The notes beneath the pieces were generated by a model. That model was not told the DNA's origin, searched no databases, and saw only the letters and a program-made list of their open reading frames with translations. A stretch of 64,000 nt of DNA from NCBI RefSeq assembly GCF_000016425.1, contig NC_009380.1, positions 1,926,144-1,990,143 on the forward strand, read 5' to 3'. The position numbers and the translations under genes were made by a program. Source of the stretch: Salinispora tropica CNB-440 (GTDB lineage Bacteria; Actinomycetota; Actinomycetes; Mycobacteriales; Micromonosporaceae). Positions 26,847 to 38,300 of this stretch are shown here, in pieces (position 1 is the first letter of the stretch; the number at the start of each line of letters is the position of its first letter).

Positions 26847-27147
26847 GTCGCAGGAGGCCGTCGCCGCCAGCTCACCGGTAGCGTGGCGTCTTCGTCGCGC
26901 TCGCCGCGCAGCGCCGAGCGGCTGCTCGACGGCAAGGACGTCTTCGGGGTTGCCCCCAACGCAACATTGATGCGCCGGTGACGCGCCCACCCGGGCATAC
27001 CCGAACGAGCGCGCAACCCCACCGAATGCGCACACCACCGCGTTGAACCGACAGGTCGAAGAAACCCCCGCCGACGCCCGCCGACGCCCGACGTCGCCCG
27101 CCGACGCCCGCCGACGCCCGCCGACGCCCGACGTCGCCCAGGTGCGC
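26847..27147. other. 301-base gap, mostly non-coding
   Basis: No credible gene. The right-hand quarter is a run of 10-base tandem repeats described separately. The rest has no recognisable hairpin terminator. Two genes, a RibD-like reductase and tex, converge on this gap. Confidence 0.5.
27071..27140. repeat. 10-bp tandem repeat (seven units)
   Basis: Units of ten bases in exact register: two CCGACGCCCG, one ACGTCGCCCG, three CCGACGCCCG, one ACGTCGCCCA. The pattern thus alternates a common unit with a rarer variant, and it ends seven bases before the tex stop codon. It looks like a minisatellite of replication slippage. Confidence 0.9.
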
Positions 27148-29559
27148 TCAGGCGAGACCGGCGCGGCGTAGGGCATCTGCCATCGCATCGTTGGCCGGGG
27201 CCCCGCCCCCACGTCCCGACCGCGGCTGTCCGCCGTGCCCGCTCTGCCCGCCGCGGCCTTGGGAGCGGCCGCTTTGTCCGCCGCGCCCGCCCTGTCCGCC
27301 GCGGCCTTGGGAACGGCCGCCGGTTTCCCGGTCGCCGCCGCGGTCCCCCTGCTGCCCCCGCCCGCCGCCGCGGCTGGCCTCGGTATCGTCCAGGCGCAGG
27401 GTCAGCGAGATGCGTTTGCGCGGCACGTCCACGTCGAGGACCCTGACCTTCACCACGTCACCGGACTTCACCACCTCGTGCGGGTCCCGGACGAAGGTGC
27501 GGGACATCGCCGAGACGTGCACCAGGCCGTCCTGGTGCACACCGATGTCCACGAACGCGCCGAAGGCGGCCACGTTGGTGACCACCCCCTCCAGGATGAG
27601 GCCGGGCACCAGATCGGCGATTGTCTCGACGCCCTCGGCGAAGGTGGCGGTGCGGAACTCCGGCCGCGGGTCCCGGCCGGGCTTTTCCAACTCGGTGAGG
27701 ATGTCGGTGACCGTCGGAAGCCCGAAGGTGTCATCGACGAAGTCGGTGGCCCGCAGCCCGCGCAGGACCGCACTCCGGCCGATCACCGCTGGTAGTTCCT
27801 GCTTGACCGCGGCGAGGATCCGCCGCACCACCGGGTACGCCTCCGGATGCACGCTGGACGAGTCCAGCGGGTCCTCACCACCGGGGATGCGCAGGAAGCC
27901 GGCGCACTGCTCGAACGCCTTCGGGCCGAGTCGGGGGACCTGCCGCAGGTCGCGTCGGCTCCGGAACGGCCCGTTCGCGTCTCGGTGCAGCACGATGTTC
28001 TCCGCCAGCCCGGCGCCGATGCCGGAGACTCGGGTCAGCAGCGGTGCGGAGGCGGTGTTGACATCGACCCCGACCGCGTTGACGCAGTCCTCGACGACCG
28101 CGTCGAGCGACCGGGACAAGGTCACCTCGGACAGGTCGTGTTGGTACTGTCCAACTCCGATGGAGCGTGGGTCGATCTTGACCAGCTCGGCGAGGGGATC
28201 CTGGAGACGGCGCGCGATGGAGACTGCTCCCCGCAGCGACACGTCCAGGCCCGGCAGTTCCTGCGCGGCGTAGGCGGACGCCGAGTAGACGGAGGCGCCG
28301 GACTCGGAGACGACGAGCTTGGTGAGGTTCAGGTGGGGGTGGCGCCGGATCAGCTCTCCGGCCAGTCGGTCGGTCTCCCGGCTCGCGGTGCCGTTACCGA
28401 TCGCCACCAACTCCACCTGGTGCGCGGCGGCCAGCCGGGCGAGGGTCTCGATCGAGGCGTCCCACTGCCGGCGTGGTTCGTGCGGGTAGATGGTGTCGGT
28501 GGCGACCACCTTGCCGGTGGCGTCAACGACGGCGACCTTCACCCCGGTACGCAGGCCCGGATCCAGCCCCATCGTCGCCCGGGTGCCGGCCGGGGCGGCC
28601 AGCAGCAGGTCCCGCAGGTTCGTGGCGAAGACTCGTACCGCCTCCGTCTCGGCGGCCTGCCACAGTCGCAGGCGCAGGTCCGCGCCGAGGTGGATGAGGA
28701 TCCGGGTACGCCAGGCCCAGCGAACCGTGTCGGAGAGCCAGCGGTCAGCTGGCCGTCCCTGGTCGCTGACTCCGAACCGGGCGGCGATGGCCGCCTCATA
28801 CCGGGTCGGCCCGGTGGCCACCGTCTCGGCGGCCTCCTCCGGCTCCATCGTCAGGTCGAGTACGCCCTCCTTCTCCCCGCGGAATACGGCGAGAACCCGG
28901 TGCGAGGGCAGTTTCGGGTACGGCTCGGCGAAGTCGAAGTAGTCGGCGAACTTGGCGCCCGTCGTCGCCTGGCCATCGCGTACCCGGGACACCAGCCGGC
29001 CCCGGGACCACATCTGCTCGCGCAGCGTGCCGATCAGGTCGGCATCCTCGGCGAACCGCTCGACCAGGATGGCTCGGGCGCCGTCGAGCGCGGCGGCGGC
29101 GTCGGCGATGCCCCGGTCCGGGTCGACGAACCCGGCGGCCGTCGCCCGCGGGTCCTGGGCTGGCTCGTCGAGCAGGGTGTCGGCGAGGGGCTCCAGGCCG
29201 GCCTCGCGGGCGATCTGCGCGCGGGTCCGCCGCTTGGGCTTGTACGGCAGGTAGATGTCCTCCAGCCGAGACTTCGAGTCGGCGGCCATGATCTGTGCGG
29301 TCAGGGCCTCGTCGAGCTTGCCCTGGCTGCCGATGGACTCCAGGATGGCGGCCCGCCGCTGGTCCAACTCGCGCAGGTAGCGCAGTCTCTCCTCGAGAGT
29401 ACGCAGCTGGGTGTCATCGAGCAGGCCGGTGGCCTCCTTGCGGTAGCGGGCGATGAACGGCACGGTCGCGCCGCCGTCGAGTAGTTCCACGGCTGCGTGT
29501 ACCTGGCGCTCGGCGACGCCGAGCTCCTCGGCGATCCGCTGAGAAACAGAGAGGGTCAC
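27148..29559 (-). CDS. tex: Tex-family S1 RNA-binding transcription accessory protein
   Basis: Cytoplasmic RNA-binding protein of 803 residues. The N-terminal Tex domains begin [25 protein letters not shown], with [13 protein letters not shown]. The YqgF-like core carries [17 protein letters not shown] helix-hairpin-helix follows ([27 protein letters not shown]). A C-terminal S1 domain spans [30 protein letters not shown]. The tail after about residue 730 is a Gly/Arg/Gln-rich low-complexity stretch that probably binds RNA. GTG 29559 (MTLSVSQRI) is the usual start. Confidence 0.93.
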   Translation of the reverse strand: MTLSVSQRIAEELGVAERQVHAAVELLDGGATVPFIARYRKEATGLLDDTQLRTLEERLRYLRELDQRRAAILESIGSQGKLDEALTAQIMAADSKSRLEDIYLPYKPKRRTRAQIAREAGLEPLADTLLDEPAQDPRATAAGFVDPDRGIADAAAALDGARAILVERFAEDADLIGTLREQMWSRGRLVSRVRDGQATTGAKFADYFDFAEPYPKLPSHRVLAVFRGEKEGVLDLTMEPEEAAETVATGPTRYEAAIAARFGVSDQGRPADRWLSDTVRWAWRTRILIHLGADLRLRLWQAAETEAVRVFATNLRDLLLAAPAGTRATMGLDPGLRTGVKVAVVDATGKVVATDTIYPHEPRRQWDASIETLARLAAAHQVELVAIGNGTASRETDRLAGELIRRHPHLNLTKLVVSESGASVYSASAYAAQELPGLDVSLRGAVSIARRLQDPLAELVKIDPRSIGVGQYQHDLSEVTLSRSLDAVVEDCVNAVGVDVNTASAPLLTRVSGIGAGLAENIVLHRDANGPFRSRRDLRQVPRLGPKAFEQCAGFLRIPGGEDPLDSSSVHPEAYPVVRRILAAVKQELPAVIGRSAVLRGLRATDFVDDTFGLPTVTDILTELEKPGRDPRPEFRTATFAEGVETIADLVPGLILEGVVTNVAAFGAFVDIGVHQDGLVHVSAMSRTFVRDPHEVVKSGDVVKVRVLDVDVPRKRISLTLRLDDTEASRGGGRGQQGDRGGDRETGGRSQGRGGQGGRGGQSGRSQGRGGQSGHGGQPRSGRGGGAPANDAMADALRRAGLA

Positions 29560-29669
29560 GATCTCGATCCGCCTTCGGGAGTGGGTTCCCGTGCATTCTG
29601 CCGGGCCACCGAAGCGATGGTGGAATCACCCACGTGTCCCGGGTACGGCGGTTCGGGCTGCCCGGCTGT

Positions 29670-30830
29670 TCAGGCGACCGCCTGCCACCAGCCGTCCACC
29701 GGCGGTGGGTCGTCAACCACCACCCGCTGGCCCGGCCGGGGCACCGTCAGTCGAACGTCCCGCGCCTTCGTCTCGGCCCAGAGCCGGTCCACCGGCTCCG
29801 ACCAGTCGTGCACGGCGAGGTTGAAGGTCGCCCAGTGCACCGGGAGAAGCAGCCCGCCGCGCAGGTCGAGGTGGGCGGCGACGGCCTCCTCCGGGAACAT
29901 GTGAATATCCCGCCAGGCCCAGTCATAGGCGCCGATTTGCATCAAGGTCACATCAAAGGGCCCGTAGCCGGCACCGATGGCAGCATACCCGTCGAAGTAG
30001 CCGGAGTCGCCGGTGTAGAAGACGCTTCGGTGCGCCCCGGCGATCACCCAGGAGCTCCAGAGGGTGGCGTCCCGGCGCAGGCCCCGCCCGGAGAAGTGCT
30101 GGGCTGGGGTGGCGGTGAGCCGCAACCCCGCCACCTCGTGACTCTCCGACCAGTCCAGCTCCACGATCCGGCGCTCCGGGACCCCCCACCGCTCCAGGTG
30201 GGCCCCCACCCCGAGCGGCACCACGAACGGTGCGTCCTGCCGTGCGGTCAGCTCCCGTACGGTTTCGAGGTCGAGGTGGTCGTAGTGGTCGTGGGAGATC
30301 AGGATCGCGTCCACCGTCGGCAACTCGGCGAGGCCGATCGGTGGCTCGTGGAGCCGCTTGGGCCCGATCAGGTTAGACGGGGAGCATCGCTGACTCCACA
30401 CCGGATCGATCAGCACCCGGTGCGTCTCGATCTCGACCAGAGTGGAGGCGTGGCCGTACCAGACCACGTTCAGCTCGCGGGAGCGCGTCGACGACTCCGG
30501 GGCGTGTGCCGGGCGCACCAGCGGCACCGGCAGACTCGGGTGGCGTTTCTGTTTACCGAAGAAGAACTCGCGGAGCAGGTTACGGTCCGTGGAGCCGGTC
30601 GTGGGGCTGGCGGCGGGTCGGCTGCTGGCCGGGTTTCGGAAGGCGCCGGCCCGGTACTGCGGCGAGCTGAGGGCGCGCTCGGCTCGAGCGCCGGCCAGCC
30701 GGCCGCCGAGGGCCAGCGGGACATCCCGGACCGCCCACCCGAGGCCGGCGAGCGCGGCCATCCCGACGGCCCCGCCGAGCCGCCGCCCGCCCGTCCTGCG
30801 CTGACGGCCCCGCTCTGTTGGTGCCCCCAT
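29670..30830 (-). CDS. Metallo-beta-lactamase-fold hydrolase (NAPE-PLD/UlaG-like)
   Basis: Hydrolase of 386 residues. After an N-terminal hydrophobic and basic stretch it enters the MBL fold at NVVWYGHASTLVEIETHRVLIDPVW. The zinc-binding motif is HDHYDH (ILISHDHYDHLD), and PVHWATFNLAVHDWSEPVDRL supplies the C-terminal histidine. The closest named relatives are phospholipase D-like NAPE-PLD and UlaG enzymes, so a lipid or phosphodiester substrate is possible. ATG 30830 is preferred over the longer frame to 30932. It is downstream of sdhB, but a strong hairpin separates them. Confidence 0.85.
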   Translation of the reverse strand: MGAPTERGRQRRTGGRRLGGAVGMAALAGLGWAVRDVPLALGGRLAGARAERALSSPQYRAGAFRNPASSRPAASPTTGSTDRNLLREFFFGKQKRHPSLPVPLVRPAHAPESSTRSRELNVVWYGHASTLVEIETHRVLIDPVWSQRCSPSNLIGPKRLHEPPIGLAELPTVDAILISHDHYDHLDLETVRELTARQDAPFVVPLGVGAHLERWGVPERRIVELDWSESHEVAGLRLTATPAQHFSGRGLRRDATLWSSWVIAGAHRSVFYTGDSGYFDGYAAIGAGYGPFDVTLMQIGAYDWAWRDIHMFPEEAVAAHLDLRGGLLLPVHWATFNLAVHDWSEPVDRLWAETKARDVRLTVPRPGQRVVVDDPPPVDGWWQAVA

Positions 30831-30896
30831 CGCCGTCCTTCCGACTGGATCCCACGTACCCGCCAACTCGGCGAAATCACCGCCGTCGGCTCCGCA

Positions 30897-30922
30897 CCCC
30901 CTTCTCGCTTCCGAGAAGGGGG
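30897..30922 (-). terminator. Hairpin terminator of sdhCAB
   Basis: A perfect 11-base stem (CCCCCTTCTCG at 30897-30907 with its complement at 30912-30922) around a four-base CTTC loop, 38 bases after the sdhB stop on the leftward strand. The absence of a U tract is normal for actinobacteria. Confidence 0.75.
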
Positions 30923-30960
30923 CTACCCGCAACGGAGGTGTTGAACCGACGGCGTGGCAG

Positions 30961-31716
30961 TCAGGAGCGCGCGGTGTGCTTGGCGGTGGCCGCGAGGTAG
31001 TCGCGGTTGAGTCGGCCGATGGTGTGCAGTGGGATGCCCTTGGGGCAGACCACGGTGCACTCCCCGGCGTTGGTGCAGCCGCCGAAGCCAGCGTCGTCGT
31101 GCGAGTCCACCATGCCGATCACCCGGGTGTACCGCTCCGGCTGGCCCTGCGGCAGCAGCGAGAGCTGGGTGACCTTGGCGGCGGTGAAGAGCATGCCAGA
31201 GCCGTTCGGGCAGGCCGCGACGCAGGCGCCGCAGCCGATGCAGGCGGCCGACTCGAAGGCGGCGTCCGCGTCGGCCTTCGCCACCGGCGCCGCGTGCGCC
31301 TCGGGCGCGCTGCCGGTCGGCGCAGTGACGAAACCACCGCCCGCGATGATCTGGTCGAAGGCGTTGCGGTTGACCACCAGGTCCTTGACGACCGGGAACG
31401 CCCGTGCCCGCCACGGCTCGATGTCGATCGTGTCGCCGTCGGCGAACTGCCGCATGTGTAGCTGACAGGCGGTGGTGCCGCGCTGCGGCCCGTGCGCGTT
31501 ACCGTTGATCATCATGCCGCACATGCCGCAGATGCCTTCACGGCAGTCGTGGTCGAACGCCACCGGCTCCTCGCCGGCGAGGGTCAGGCGTTCGTTGAGC
31601 ACGTCGAGCATCTCCAGGAACGACATGTCCGGAGAGATGTCCTCGACCTGGTAGGTCACCATCTGACCCTTGTCCTCGGGGCCCGTTTGGCGCCAGATGC
31701 GTAGGGTCAGGTTCAC
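30961..31716 (-). CDS. sdhB: Succinate dehydrogenase iron-sulfur subunit
   Basis: Membrane-peripheral iron-sulfur subunit of complex II, 251 residues. The [2Fe-2S] cysteines are in [10 protein letters not shown] and the following TTAC; the other clusters are bound by [12 protein letters not shown] and [16 protein letters not shown]. It passes electrons from SdhA to menaquinone. GTG 31716 overlaps the SdhA stop by four bases (GTGA), which fixes the start even though the same frame stays open to 32094. It is the last gene of the sdhCAB operon, followed by a hairpin. Confidence 0.95.
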   Translation of the reverse strand: MNLTLRIWRQTGPEDKGQMVTYQVEDISPDMSFLEMLDVLNERLTLAGEEPVAFDHDCREGICGMCGMMINGNAHGPQRGTTACQLHMRQFADGDTIDIEPWRARAFPVVKDLVVNRNAFDQIIAGGGFVTAPTGSAPEAHAAPVAKADADAAFESAACIGCGACVAACPNGSGMLFTAAKVTQLSLLPQGQPERYTRVIGMVDSHDDAGFGGCTNAGECTVVCPKGIPLHTIGRLNRDYLAATAKHTARS

Positions 31717-33644
31717 TTGTAACTCCGCTGCGTGGGGTGGACGTACTCGAACGTGAGGTCTTCCTTGTGTAGCACCGGTTGCTCGGTGCCGTACTCCCAG
31801 GCCGCCACATACGCGAACCGCTCGTCGTCGCGCTGGGCCTCGCCGTCTGGGCTCTGGTGCTCGGCGCGGAAGTGGCCGCCGCAGGACTCCTCGCGGTGCA
31901 GGGCGTCGATGCACATCAGCTCGGCCAGCTCGAAGAAGTCGGCCACCCGGCCGGCCTTCTCCAACGACTGGTTGAGCCCGTCGGCGTCGCCGACGATCCG
32001 GACCCGCTGCCAGAACTCCTTCCGCAGCGCGCGGATCTCGTCGACCGCCTTGCGGAGGCCGGCAGCGGAGCGCTCCATGCCGCAGTGCTCCCACATGATC
32101 TGGCCCAGCTCCCGGTGGAACGAGTCCACGGTCCGGTCGCCGTCTACGGAGAGGAGTCGATGGATCCTGTCCTCGACGGTTCGCCGGGCCTCGACCGCCG
32201 CCGGGTGGCTCGGCTCGAGCTTCTCGAACGGGCCGGCCGCAAGGTAGTTGGCGATGGTGTTCGGCAGCACGAAGTAGCCGTCGGCGAGCCCCTGCATGAG
32301 CGCGGAGGCGCCCAGTCGGTTCGCGCCGTGGTCGGAGAAGTTCGCCTCGCCGATCACGAAGAGGCCGGGGATCGTCGCCTGGAGGTCGTAGTCGACCCAG
32401 AGCCCGCCCATCGTGTAGTGCACGGCCGGGTAGATCCGCATCGGGACCTCGTACGGGTCCTCGCCGGTGATCCGCTCGTACATCTCGAAGAGGTTGCCGT
32501 ACTTGGCCTCGATGGACTTGCGGCCCAGCCGCTGGATCGCGTCGGCGAAGTCCAGGTAGACGCCGAGCCGGGTCGGGCCGACACCGCGACCCTCGTCGCA
32601 GACGTTCTTCGCGGCGCGGGAGGCGATGTCCCGGGGCACCAGGTTGCCGAACGAGGGGTAGATTCGCTCCAGGTAGTAGTCCCGCTCGTCCTCGGGGATC
32701 TCACGCGGATCGCGGTCATCACCCTCGGCCTTGGGCACCCACACCCGGCCATCGTTGCGGAGCGACTCGCTCATCAGCGTCAGCTTCGACTGATGGTCGC
32801 CGGAGACCGGAATGCAGGTCGGGTGGATCTGCGTGTAGCAGGGGTTGGCGAAGTACGCGCCCTGGCGGTGCGCCCGCCAGGTGGCGGTGACGTTGCAACC
32901 CTTGGCGTTCGTGGAGAGGTAGAAGACGTTGCCGTAGCCGCCGGAGGCGAGTACGACCGCGTCGGCGAACTCAGTGGTGATCTCGCCGGTGACCAGGTCC
33001 CGTACGACGATCCCCCGGGCCCGGCCGTCAACGACGATCAGCTCCAGCATCTCGTGCCGGGTGTTCATCTCCACGTTGCCGAGGCCGACCTGACGTTCCA
33101 GCGCCTGGTACGCCCCGAGCAGCAGCTGCTGGCCCGTCTGGCCCCGGGCGTAGAAGGTGCGCTGTACCTGCGCGCCGCCGAAGGAGCGGGTGTCGAGCAG
33201 GCCGCCGTACTCGCGGGCGAACGGGACGCCCTGGGCGACGCACTGGTCAATGATGTTGACCGACACCTCGGCGAGTCGGTGCACGTTCGACTCGCGGGAG
33301 CGGAAGTCGCCGCCCTTGACGGTGTCGTAGAAGAGGCGGTGCACCGAATCGCCGTCGTTGCGGTAGTTCTTCGCGGCGTTGATGCCGCCCTGGGCGGCGA
33401 TCGAGTGGGCCCGGCGCGGGCTGTCCTGGTAGCAGTAGGACCGGACTCGGTAGCCCTGCTCGGCGAGGGTGGCGGCCGCCGAACCGCCGGCCAGGCCGGT
33501 GCCGACAACGATTACCGTCAGCTTGCGACGGTTGGCCGGGTTGACCAGTTTGGCGGTGAACCGGCGACTGTCCCAGCGGCCCTCGATCGGCCCGTCCGGG
33601 GCCCGGGTGTCGGTGACCGGGTTACCTTCGGTGTAGAGATCCAT
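31713..33644 (-). CDS. sdhA: Succinate dehydrogenase flavoprotein subunit
   Basis: Flavoprotein subunit of 643 residues that oxidises succinate to fumarate. The Rossmann FAD motif is [20 protein letters not shown]; the flavin-linking His lies in [17 protein letters not shown]. The catalytic region includes [20 protein letters not shown] and [17 protein letters not shown] 33644 ([12 protein letters not shown]) is preceded by the SdhC gene, two bases away. It belongs to the type-B (fumarate reductase-like) enzymes because the single membrane subunit carries five helices. Confidence 0.95.
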   Translation of the reverse strand: MDLYTEGNPVTDTRAPDGPIEGRWDSRRFTAKLVNPANRRKLTVIVVGTGLAGGSAAATLAEQGYRVRSYCYQDSPRRAHSIAAQGGINAAKNYRNDGDSVHRLFYDTVKGGDFRSRESNVHRLAEVSVNIIDQCVAQGVPFAREYGGLLDTRSFGGAQVQRTFYARGQTGQQLLLGAYQALERQVGLGNVEMNTRHEMLELIVVDGRARGIVVRDLVTGEITTEFADAVVLASGGYGNVFYLSTNAKGCNVTATWRAHRQGAYFANPCYTQIHPTCIPVSGDHQSKLTLMSESLRNDGRVWVPKAEGDDRDPREIPEDERDYYLERIYPSFGNLVPRDIASRAAKNVCDEGRGVGPTRLGVYLDFADAIQRLGRKSIEAKYGNLFEMYERITGEDPYEVPMRIYPAVHYTMGGLWVDYDLQATIPGLFVIGEANFSDHGANRLGASALMQGLADGYFVLPNTIANYLAAGPFEKLEPSHPAAVEARRTVEDRIHRLLSVDGDRTVDSFHRELGQIMWEHCGMERSAAGLRKAVDEIRALRKEFWQRVRIVGDADGLNQSLEKAGRVADFFELAELMCIDALHREESCGGHFRAEHQSPDGEAQRDDERFAYVAAWEYGTEQPVLHKEDLTFEYVHPTQRSYK

Positions 33645-33646
33645 GG

Positions 33647-34330
33647 TCAACGCACCAATCCGAGGAGTACGGCGAACGGGACCACCAGGTAGCCGACGCT
33701 GAGCGCGACGGCGAAGGCCAGCGCGAGGCCCTGGGCACGTCGTTCGCCCTTCGGCGTCTGCTGACCCAGGCTGCGGAACGCGCTGTAGGCGCCGTGCCGT
33801 AGGTGGAAGCCGAGAGCGACGACCGCGAGTGTGTAGAACAGCGTCACGTACCAGCGTTCCGGGGCGAAGTCGGCGACCACGTTGGCCTGCGGACGGGTGG
33901 GGTCGCCGACCGGGTTCAGGTGCCCGGTGGTCAGGTCCAGGATGTGGTAGATCACGAAGAGGGCGATGATCACGCCACCCCAGCGCATGGTGCGGGCGGC
34001 GTAACTGCCCTGGACCTTCTTGCGGTGGGCGTATCGGACCGGGCGGGCGGATCGGGCGCGCAGCGCCAGCATCGTCGCGGCCCAGATGTGGGCGGCCAGA
34101 GCGACCAGGAGTGCGCCCCGCTGCAACCACAGGTACCAGCCGTAGGGGAGTAGCGGCGTGCCGAGATCACGTAGCCAGTGTGCGTAGTGGTTGAAATCCT
34201 CGGCACCGGTGAAGATCTTCAGGTTGCCGAGCATGTGTGCGACGAGGAACAGCACCAAGACAAGGCCCGTCACCGCCATGACGGCTTTGAGGCCGACAGT
34301 GGAGCGGATGGGCGACCGAGTTCGTGACAT
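33647..34330 (-). CDS. sdhC: Succinate dehydrogenase membrane anchor (fused SdhC-type, b558)
   Basis: Cytochrome b anchor of 227 residues with five hydrophobic helices, the single-subunit form. Helices include [17 protein letters not shown] with a haem histidine (AHMLGN), a second His region near [19 protein letters not shown], and [16 protein letters not shown] near the C-terminus. ATG 34330 ([11 protein letters not shown]) is chosen because the residues upstream are the promoter and operator. The SdhA start is two bases after its stop. Confidence 0.9.
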   Translation of the reverse strand: MSRTRSPIRSTVGLKAVMAVTGLVLVLFLVAHMLGNLKIFTGAEDFNHYAHWLRDLGTPLLPYGWYLWLQRGALLVALAAHIWAATMLALRARSARPVRYAHRKKVQGSYAARTMRWGGVIIALFVIYHILDLTTGHLNPVGDPTRPQANVVADFAPERWYVTLFYTLAVVALGFHLRHGAYSAFRSLGQQTPKGERRAQGLALAFAVALSVGYLVVPFAVLLGLVR

Positions 34331-34346
34331 GACTACCACCCGATTG

Positions 34347-34376
34347 ACGCTAGGAGCAGTCGGATCAGTCGTCCAA
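34347..34376 (-). promoter_or_regulatory. Candidate sdhCAB promoter
   Basis: Read leftward: TTGGAC (complement of 34371-34376), 18 bases, TAGCGT (complement of 34347-34352). The predicted start would be near 34340, ten bases before the sdhC ATG. The hexamers match the actinobacterial TTGnnn and TAnnnT pattern. Confidence 0.4.
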
Positions 34377-34393
34377 TGCATCGACTCCGCAGT

Positions 34394-34416
34394 CTTCATA
34401 GCCATAGGCTATGAAG
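34394..34416. promoter_or_regulatory. LysR-type operator palindrome
   Basis: A perfect 10-base inverted repeat CTTCATAGCC / GGCTATGAAG with a three-base ATA spacer. It contains the LysR consensus T-N11-A (T34399, A34411). The centre, 34405, falls 65 bases upstream of the predicted sdhC transcription start, the usual position of a LysR activation site, and immediately upstream of the LysR gene start. Confidence 0.65.
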
Positions 34417-35346
34417 ATGCAACTCCATCAGCTTCGGTACTTCGTGGCGGTCGCAGAAGTACGACATTTCACCCAAGCAGCCGACTTCGTTGGCATAACG
34501 CAGCCCTCGTTGAGTAAGCAAATTCACGCTCTGGAGACTGAACTCGGCACCCCGCTCTTCGAGCGGGTAAGGGGAAAGATCGGGCTCACTGCCGCGGGTG
34601 AGGTACTGCTGCCGTTCGCCAAACGGATCCTCACCGATGTGGAGATCGCTACCCGGGAGGTGCAGGAGCTGGTCGGCCTACGGCGGGGTCGGGTACGCCT
34701 CGGTGCGACCCCCAGTCTGGCCACCTCGCTGGCCCCACCCGTGCTGCGCCGCTTCCGTGACGCTCACCCGACCGTTGACCTGTGGGTCGAGGAGGGCGGC
34801 TCTCAGGACCTGGTCCGGCACCTGCTCCGCGGCGACCTGGATCTGGCATTGATCATCGCGCCCGCCCAGGGCACCGACCCCGGGCTACGCACCGATGCGA
34901 TCCTCACCGAGAGCCTGGTGGTCGCCAGCGTCGGGCCCCTGACGGACTCTCCGTCGGCGCACCCGATGCGCGTCGTCGACCTGCATGGCCAGCCACTGGT
35001 GATGTTTCGGGAGGGGTACGACCTGCGGGACGCCACCCTGCAGGCGTGCCGGGAGGCTGGCTTCGAGCCCCGGATCTCGGTGGACGGCGGGGAGATGGAC
35101 TCCGTGCTCAGCTTCGTCTCGGCCGGGCTGGGCGTCGCCCTGGTGCCCGGCAGTGTCGTCGCCAGCCGGCCCGGAATCCACGTCACCCGACTCGCCTCGC
35201 CCGGCGTTCGCCGCACCATCGCGGTCGCCCGCCGCCGGGATGTCGTCCCCACCCATGCCGGCCGGGAGCTACGTCGCATCCTGCTCGAGTACGTTGACGA
35301 CGCGGTCGCCACCGCTGCCCTGCCATCCGGCCTCGAGCCCCGCTAG
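34417..35346 (+). CDS. LysR-family regulator divergent from sdhCAB
   Basis: LysR-type regulator of 309 residues. The N-terminal helix-turn-helix is QLRYFVAVAEVRHFTQAADF, followed by the wing GITQPSLSKQIHALETELG and the linker helix. The effector domain includes TPSLATSLAPPVLRRF and the late VSFVSAGLGVALVPG motif. ATG 34417 (MQLHQLRYF) fits the usual family start; ATG 34411 is inside the palindrome and less likely. No ribosome-binding site is visible and TAGGCT (34405-34410) lies at the right distance to make this start leaderless. The gene faces sdhCAB and likely controls it together with itself. Confidence 0.88.
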   Translation: MQLHQLRYFVAVAEVRHFTQAADFVGITQPSLSKQIHALETELGTPLFERVRGKIGLTAAGEVLLPFAKRILTDVEIATREVQELVGLRRGRVRLGATPSLATSLAPPVLRRFRDAHPTVDLWVEEGGSQDLVRHLLRGDLDLALIIAPAQGTDPGLRTDAILTESLVVASVGPLTDSPSAHPMRVVDLHGQPLVMFREGYDLRDATLQACREAGFEPRISVDGGEMDSVLSFVSAGLGVALVPGSVVASRPGIHVTRLASPGVRRTIAVARRRDVVPTHAGRELRRILLEYVDDAVATAALPSGLEPR

Positions 35347-35358
35347 CCCGCCGAGCGG

Positions 35359-38300
35359 TCAGTGGGCCTCGGCGTTGTCCATTGCGCGGTAGATGCGTTG
35401 CTCGCTGACCGGGTACGGGGTGCCCAGCGCCTGGGCGAAGACGTTCACCCGCAGCTCCTCGATCATCCACCGGATCTGGCGGACGGCCACCGTCCGCCGC
35501 TTCGCCGGCGGCAGGGCGGCGAGGAGGTCCGCGTACTCCCGCTGCACGACGGCGATCCGGTCCTGCTGCTGCTTGTCCCGGGCCGGGTTGCCGGGTAGCC
35601 GGTCCAACCGACGTTCGATCGCGGTCAGGTAGCGCCGTAGATCGGGTAGGCGTGGGTAGCCGGCCTCGGTGATGAAGCCCGGGTGGATCAGGCCGGTGAG
35701 CTGGCTGCGGACATCGGCGAGTGCGGCCACCACCGCCAGGTTGCGGGTCGCGCCGAGGCGTTGCTCGATCGCGTACCCGGCGGCGAGTACCCCGCGGACC
35801 CGCTCCATCACCTCGACGACGGTCTCCACCAGGCCGGTGCGGACCGTACTGCGCAGCGCGGCATAACCATCGGCGTCCCAGGCCGGGCCTCCGGCGTCGG
35901 CGATCAGCTTGTCGAGCGCCGCGCCGGCCGCGTCCTCGATCAGTGCCGGTACGCCCCCGTGCGGATTGCGGCTGAGCGCCAGCTTCGCCTCGTTGGAGAG
36001 CCGCCCCTGGAGAAACTTCGCCGGGGACGGCGCGGTCAACCGGAGCAGGCGTCGGGTCCCTGCCCAGTGCGCGGCTTCCTGCTCGGCGGGGGAGTCGAAG
36101 ACCCGTACCCCGACCGTGGCGCCCTCGTCCACCAGCGCCGGGTAGGCGGTGACCGCGTACCCGGCCCGGACCTGCTCGACCGTGCGGGGCAGGGCACCGA
36201 TCTCCCAGTCGGTCAGCCCGCTGCGGGTCACGTCCGGCGCGGCGGCGGCCACCACCTGACGTACCTCCGCGGTGAGCTCGCGTTGTAGCGCCGGCAGGTC
36301 CTTGCTCTCGGCGACCGGGCGGTCGTCCTCGCCGAGTACCCGGAAGGTGACCCGCAGGTGCGGCGGTAGCTTGCCAAGATCCCAGGCGTCCCGGGGGACG
36401 GTGACGCCGGTCATCCGGCGTAGCTGCCGGGTGAGGGCGTCCAGCAGGTCCTCCTCGCCGGGGGGTAGCTCGGCGAGTACGGCCCGGGCGTAGTCGGGCA
36501 CCGGGACGAAGTTTCGTCGGACCGCCTTGGGCAGCGAGCGGATCAGCGCGATGACCAACTCCTCGCGGAGTCCCGGCACCTGCCACTGGAAGCTCTCCGC
36601 CGGCACCTGGTTGAGCAGCGGCAGCGGGATGTCCACCGTGACACCGTCGGCGGGCGTGCCGGGGTCGAAGCGGTACGTCAGCGGCAGGCGCACCCCGTCG
36701 GCTCGCCACTCGTCGGGGTAGCCGACCTCGTCCACGCCTCCGCGACCGGCGTTGACCAGCAGGTCCCGGGTGAAGGTCAGCAGGTCCGGTCGCTGCCGGC
36801 GCTCCCGCTTCCACCAGGCGTCGAAGTGCCGACCGGAGACCACCTCGGCCGGGACTCGTTCGTCGTAGAACTGGAAGATCGTCTCGTCGTCGACCAGGAT
36901 GTCCCGCCGTCGGACCCGGTTCTCCAACTCGGTCACCTCGTCGAGTAGCTGCTGGTTGTCCCGCCAGAACTGGTGGTGGGTCTGCCAGTCCCCCTCGACC
37001 AGCGCATGTCGGATGAACAGCTCACGGCTGACCACCGGATCGATCCGGCCGAAATTGACCTTGCGGGAGCTGACGATCGGGACGCCGTACAGCGTCACCT
37101 TCTCGACGGCCATGACCGCCGCCTGCCGCTTCTCCCAGTGCGGCTCGCTGTAGCTGCGTTTCACCAGGTGCTGGGCGAGGGGCTCGACCCACTCCGGCTC
37201 GACCCGACCGTTCACCCGGCCCCACAGCCGAGTGGTCTCCACCAACTCGGCAGCCATCACCCAGCGCGGTGGCTTTTTTGCCAGGGCGGAGCCGGGGAAG
37301 AGGGCGAACTTCGCCCCCCGCGCGCCCAGGTATTCGTGCCGCTGGGTGTCCTTCAGGCCGACGTGGGAGAGGAGGCCGGCCAGCAGGGACTGGTGCACCT
37401 TCGGGGTATCGATCTCCTCCGGCAGGTCCGCCCCGCCGCCGCGTCGCTCACCGCCGTCGGTGGCCGGCCCGCCCCGCCGCCGGCTCCGCTCCGGGGTCCG
37501 CAGCGCCTGCCGGAGCTGGCTCACGATGTCCTGCCACTCCCGCACCCGCAGGTAGTTCAGGTACTCCGATCGGCACATCCGCCGGAATCCACTGGACGAC
37601 CGGGCCCGCTGCTGCTCGCGCAGGTGGCGCCACAGGTTCAGGTACGCCACGAAGTCCGACTCCTGGTCGGCGAAGCGCGCATGCGCCTGGTCGGCCTGGG
37701 CCTGCTTGTCGACCGGCCGTTCGCGGGGGTCCTGGATCGACAGCGCCGCCGCGATCACGACCACCTCGGTGGCGCAGCCGTTGCGTTCACCCTCGAGCAC
37801 CATCCGGGCCAGCCGGGGGTCGACCGGCAGCTGGGCGAGCCGTCGTCCGAGCGGGGTGAGCCGTTTCGCCGGGTCGGTCTCGGTTGGGTTCAGCGCGCCC
37901 AGCTCGTGCAGCAGGTTGACGCCGTCGGTGATGGTGCGACGGTCCGGTGGGTCGATGAAGGGGAACGCGGCGATATCGCCGAGTCCGATCGCGGTCATCT
38001 GGAGGATGACCGACGCGAGGTTGGTGCGCAGGATCTCCGGGTCGGTGAACTCGGGCCGGGACTGGAAGTCCGGCTCGTCGTAGAGGCGGATGCAGATGCC
38101 GTCCGAGGTGCGCCCACATCGTCCCGTGCGCTGGTTGGCCGAGGCCTGCGAGACCGGCTCGATGGGCAGCCGTTGCACCTTGAGCCGGTTCGAGTAGCGG
38201 GAGATGCGCGCCGTGCCGGGGTCCACCACGTATCGGATGCCGGGCACGGTGAGCGATGTCTCCGCGACGTTGGTGGCCAGCACCACCCGCCGACCGGTGT

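Noticed and set aside
27071..27140. Direct repeats as a CRISPR array
   Set aside because: Units are 10 bases, adjoin without spacers and have no cas genes nearby.
27847..29484. 545-residue rightward open frame
   Set aside because: Antisense to tex with no domain content.
31779..33692. 637-residue rightward open frame
   Set aside because: Antisense to sdhA; no domain content.
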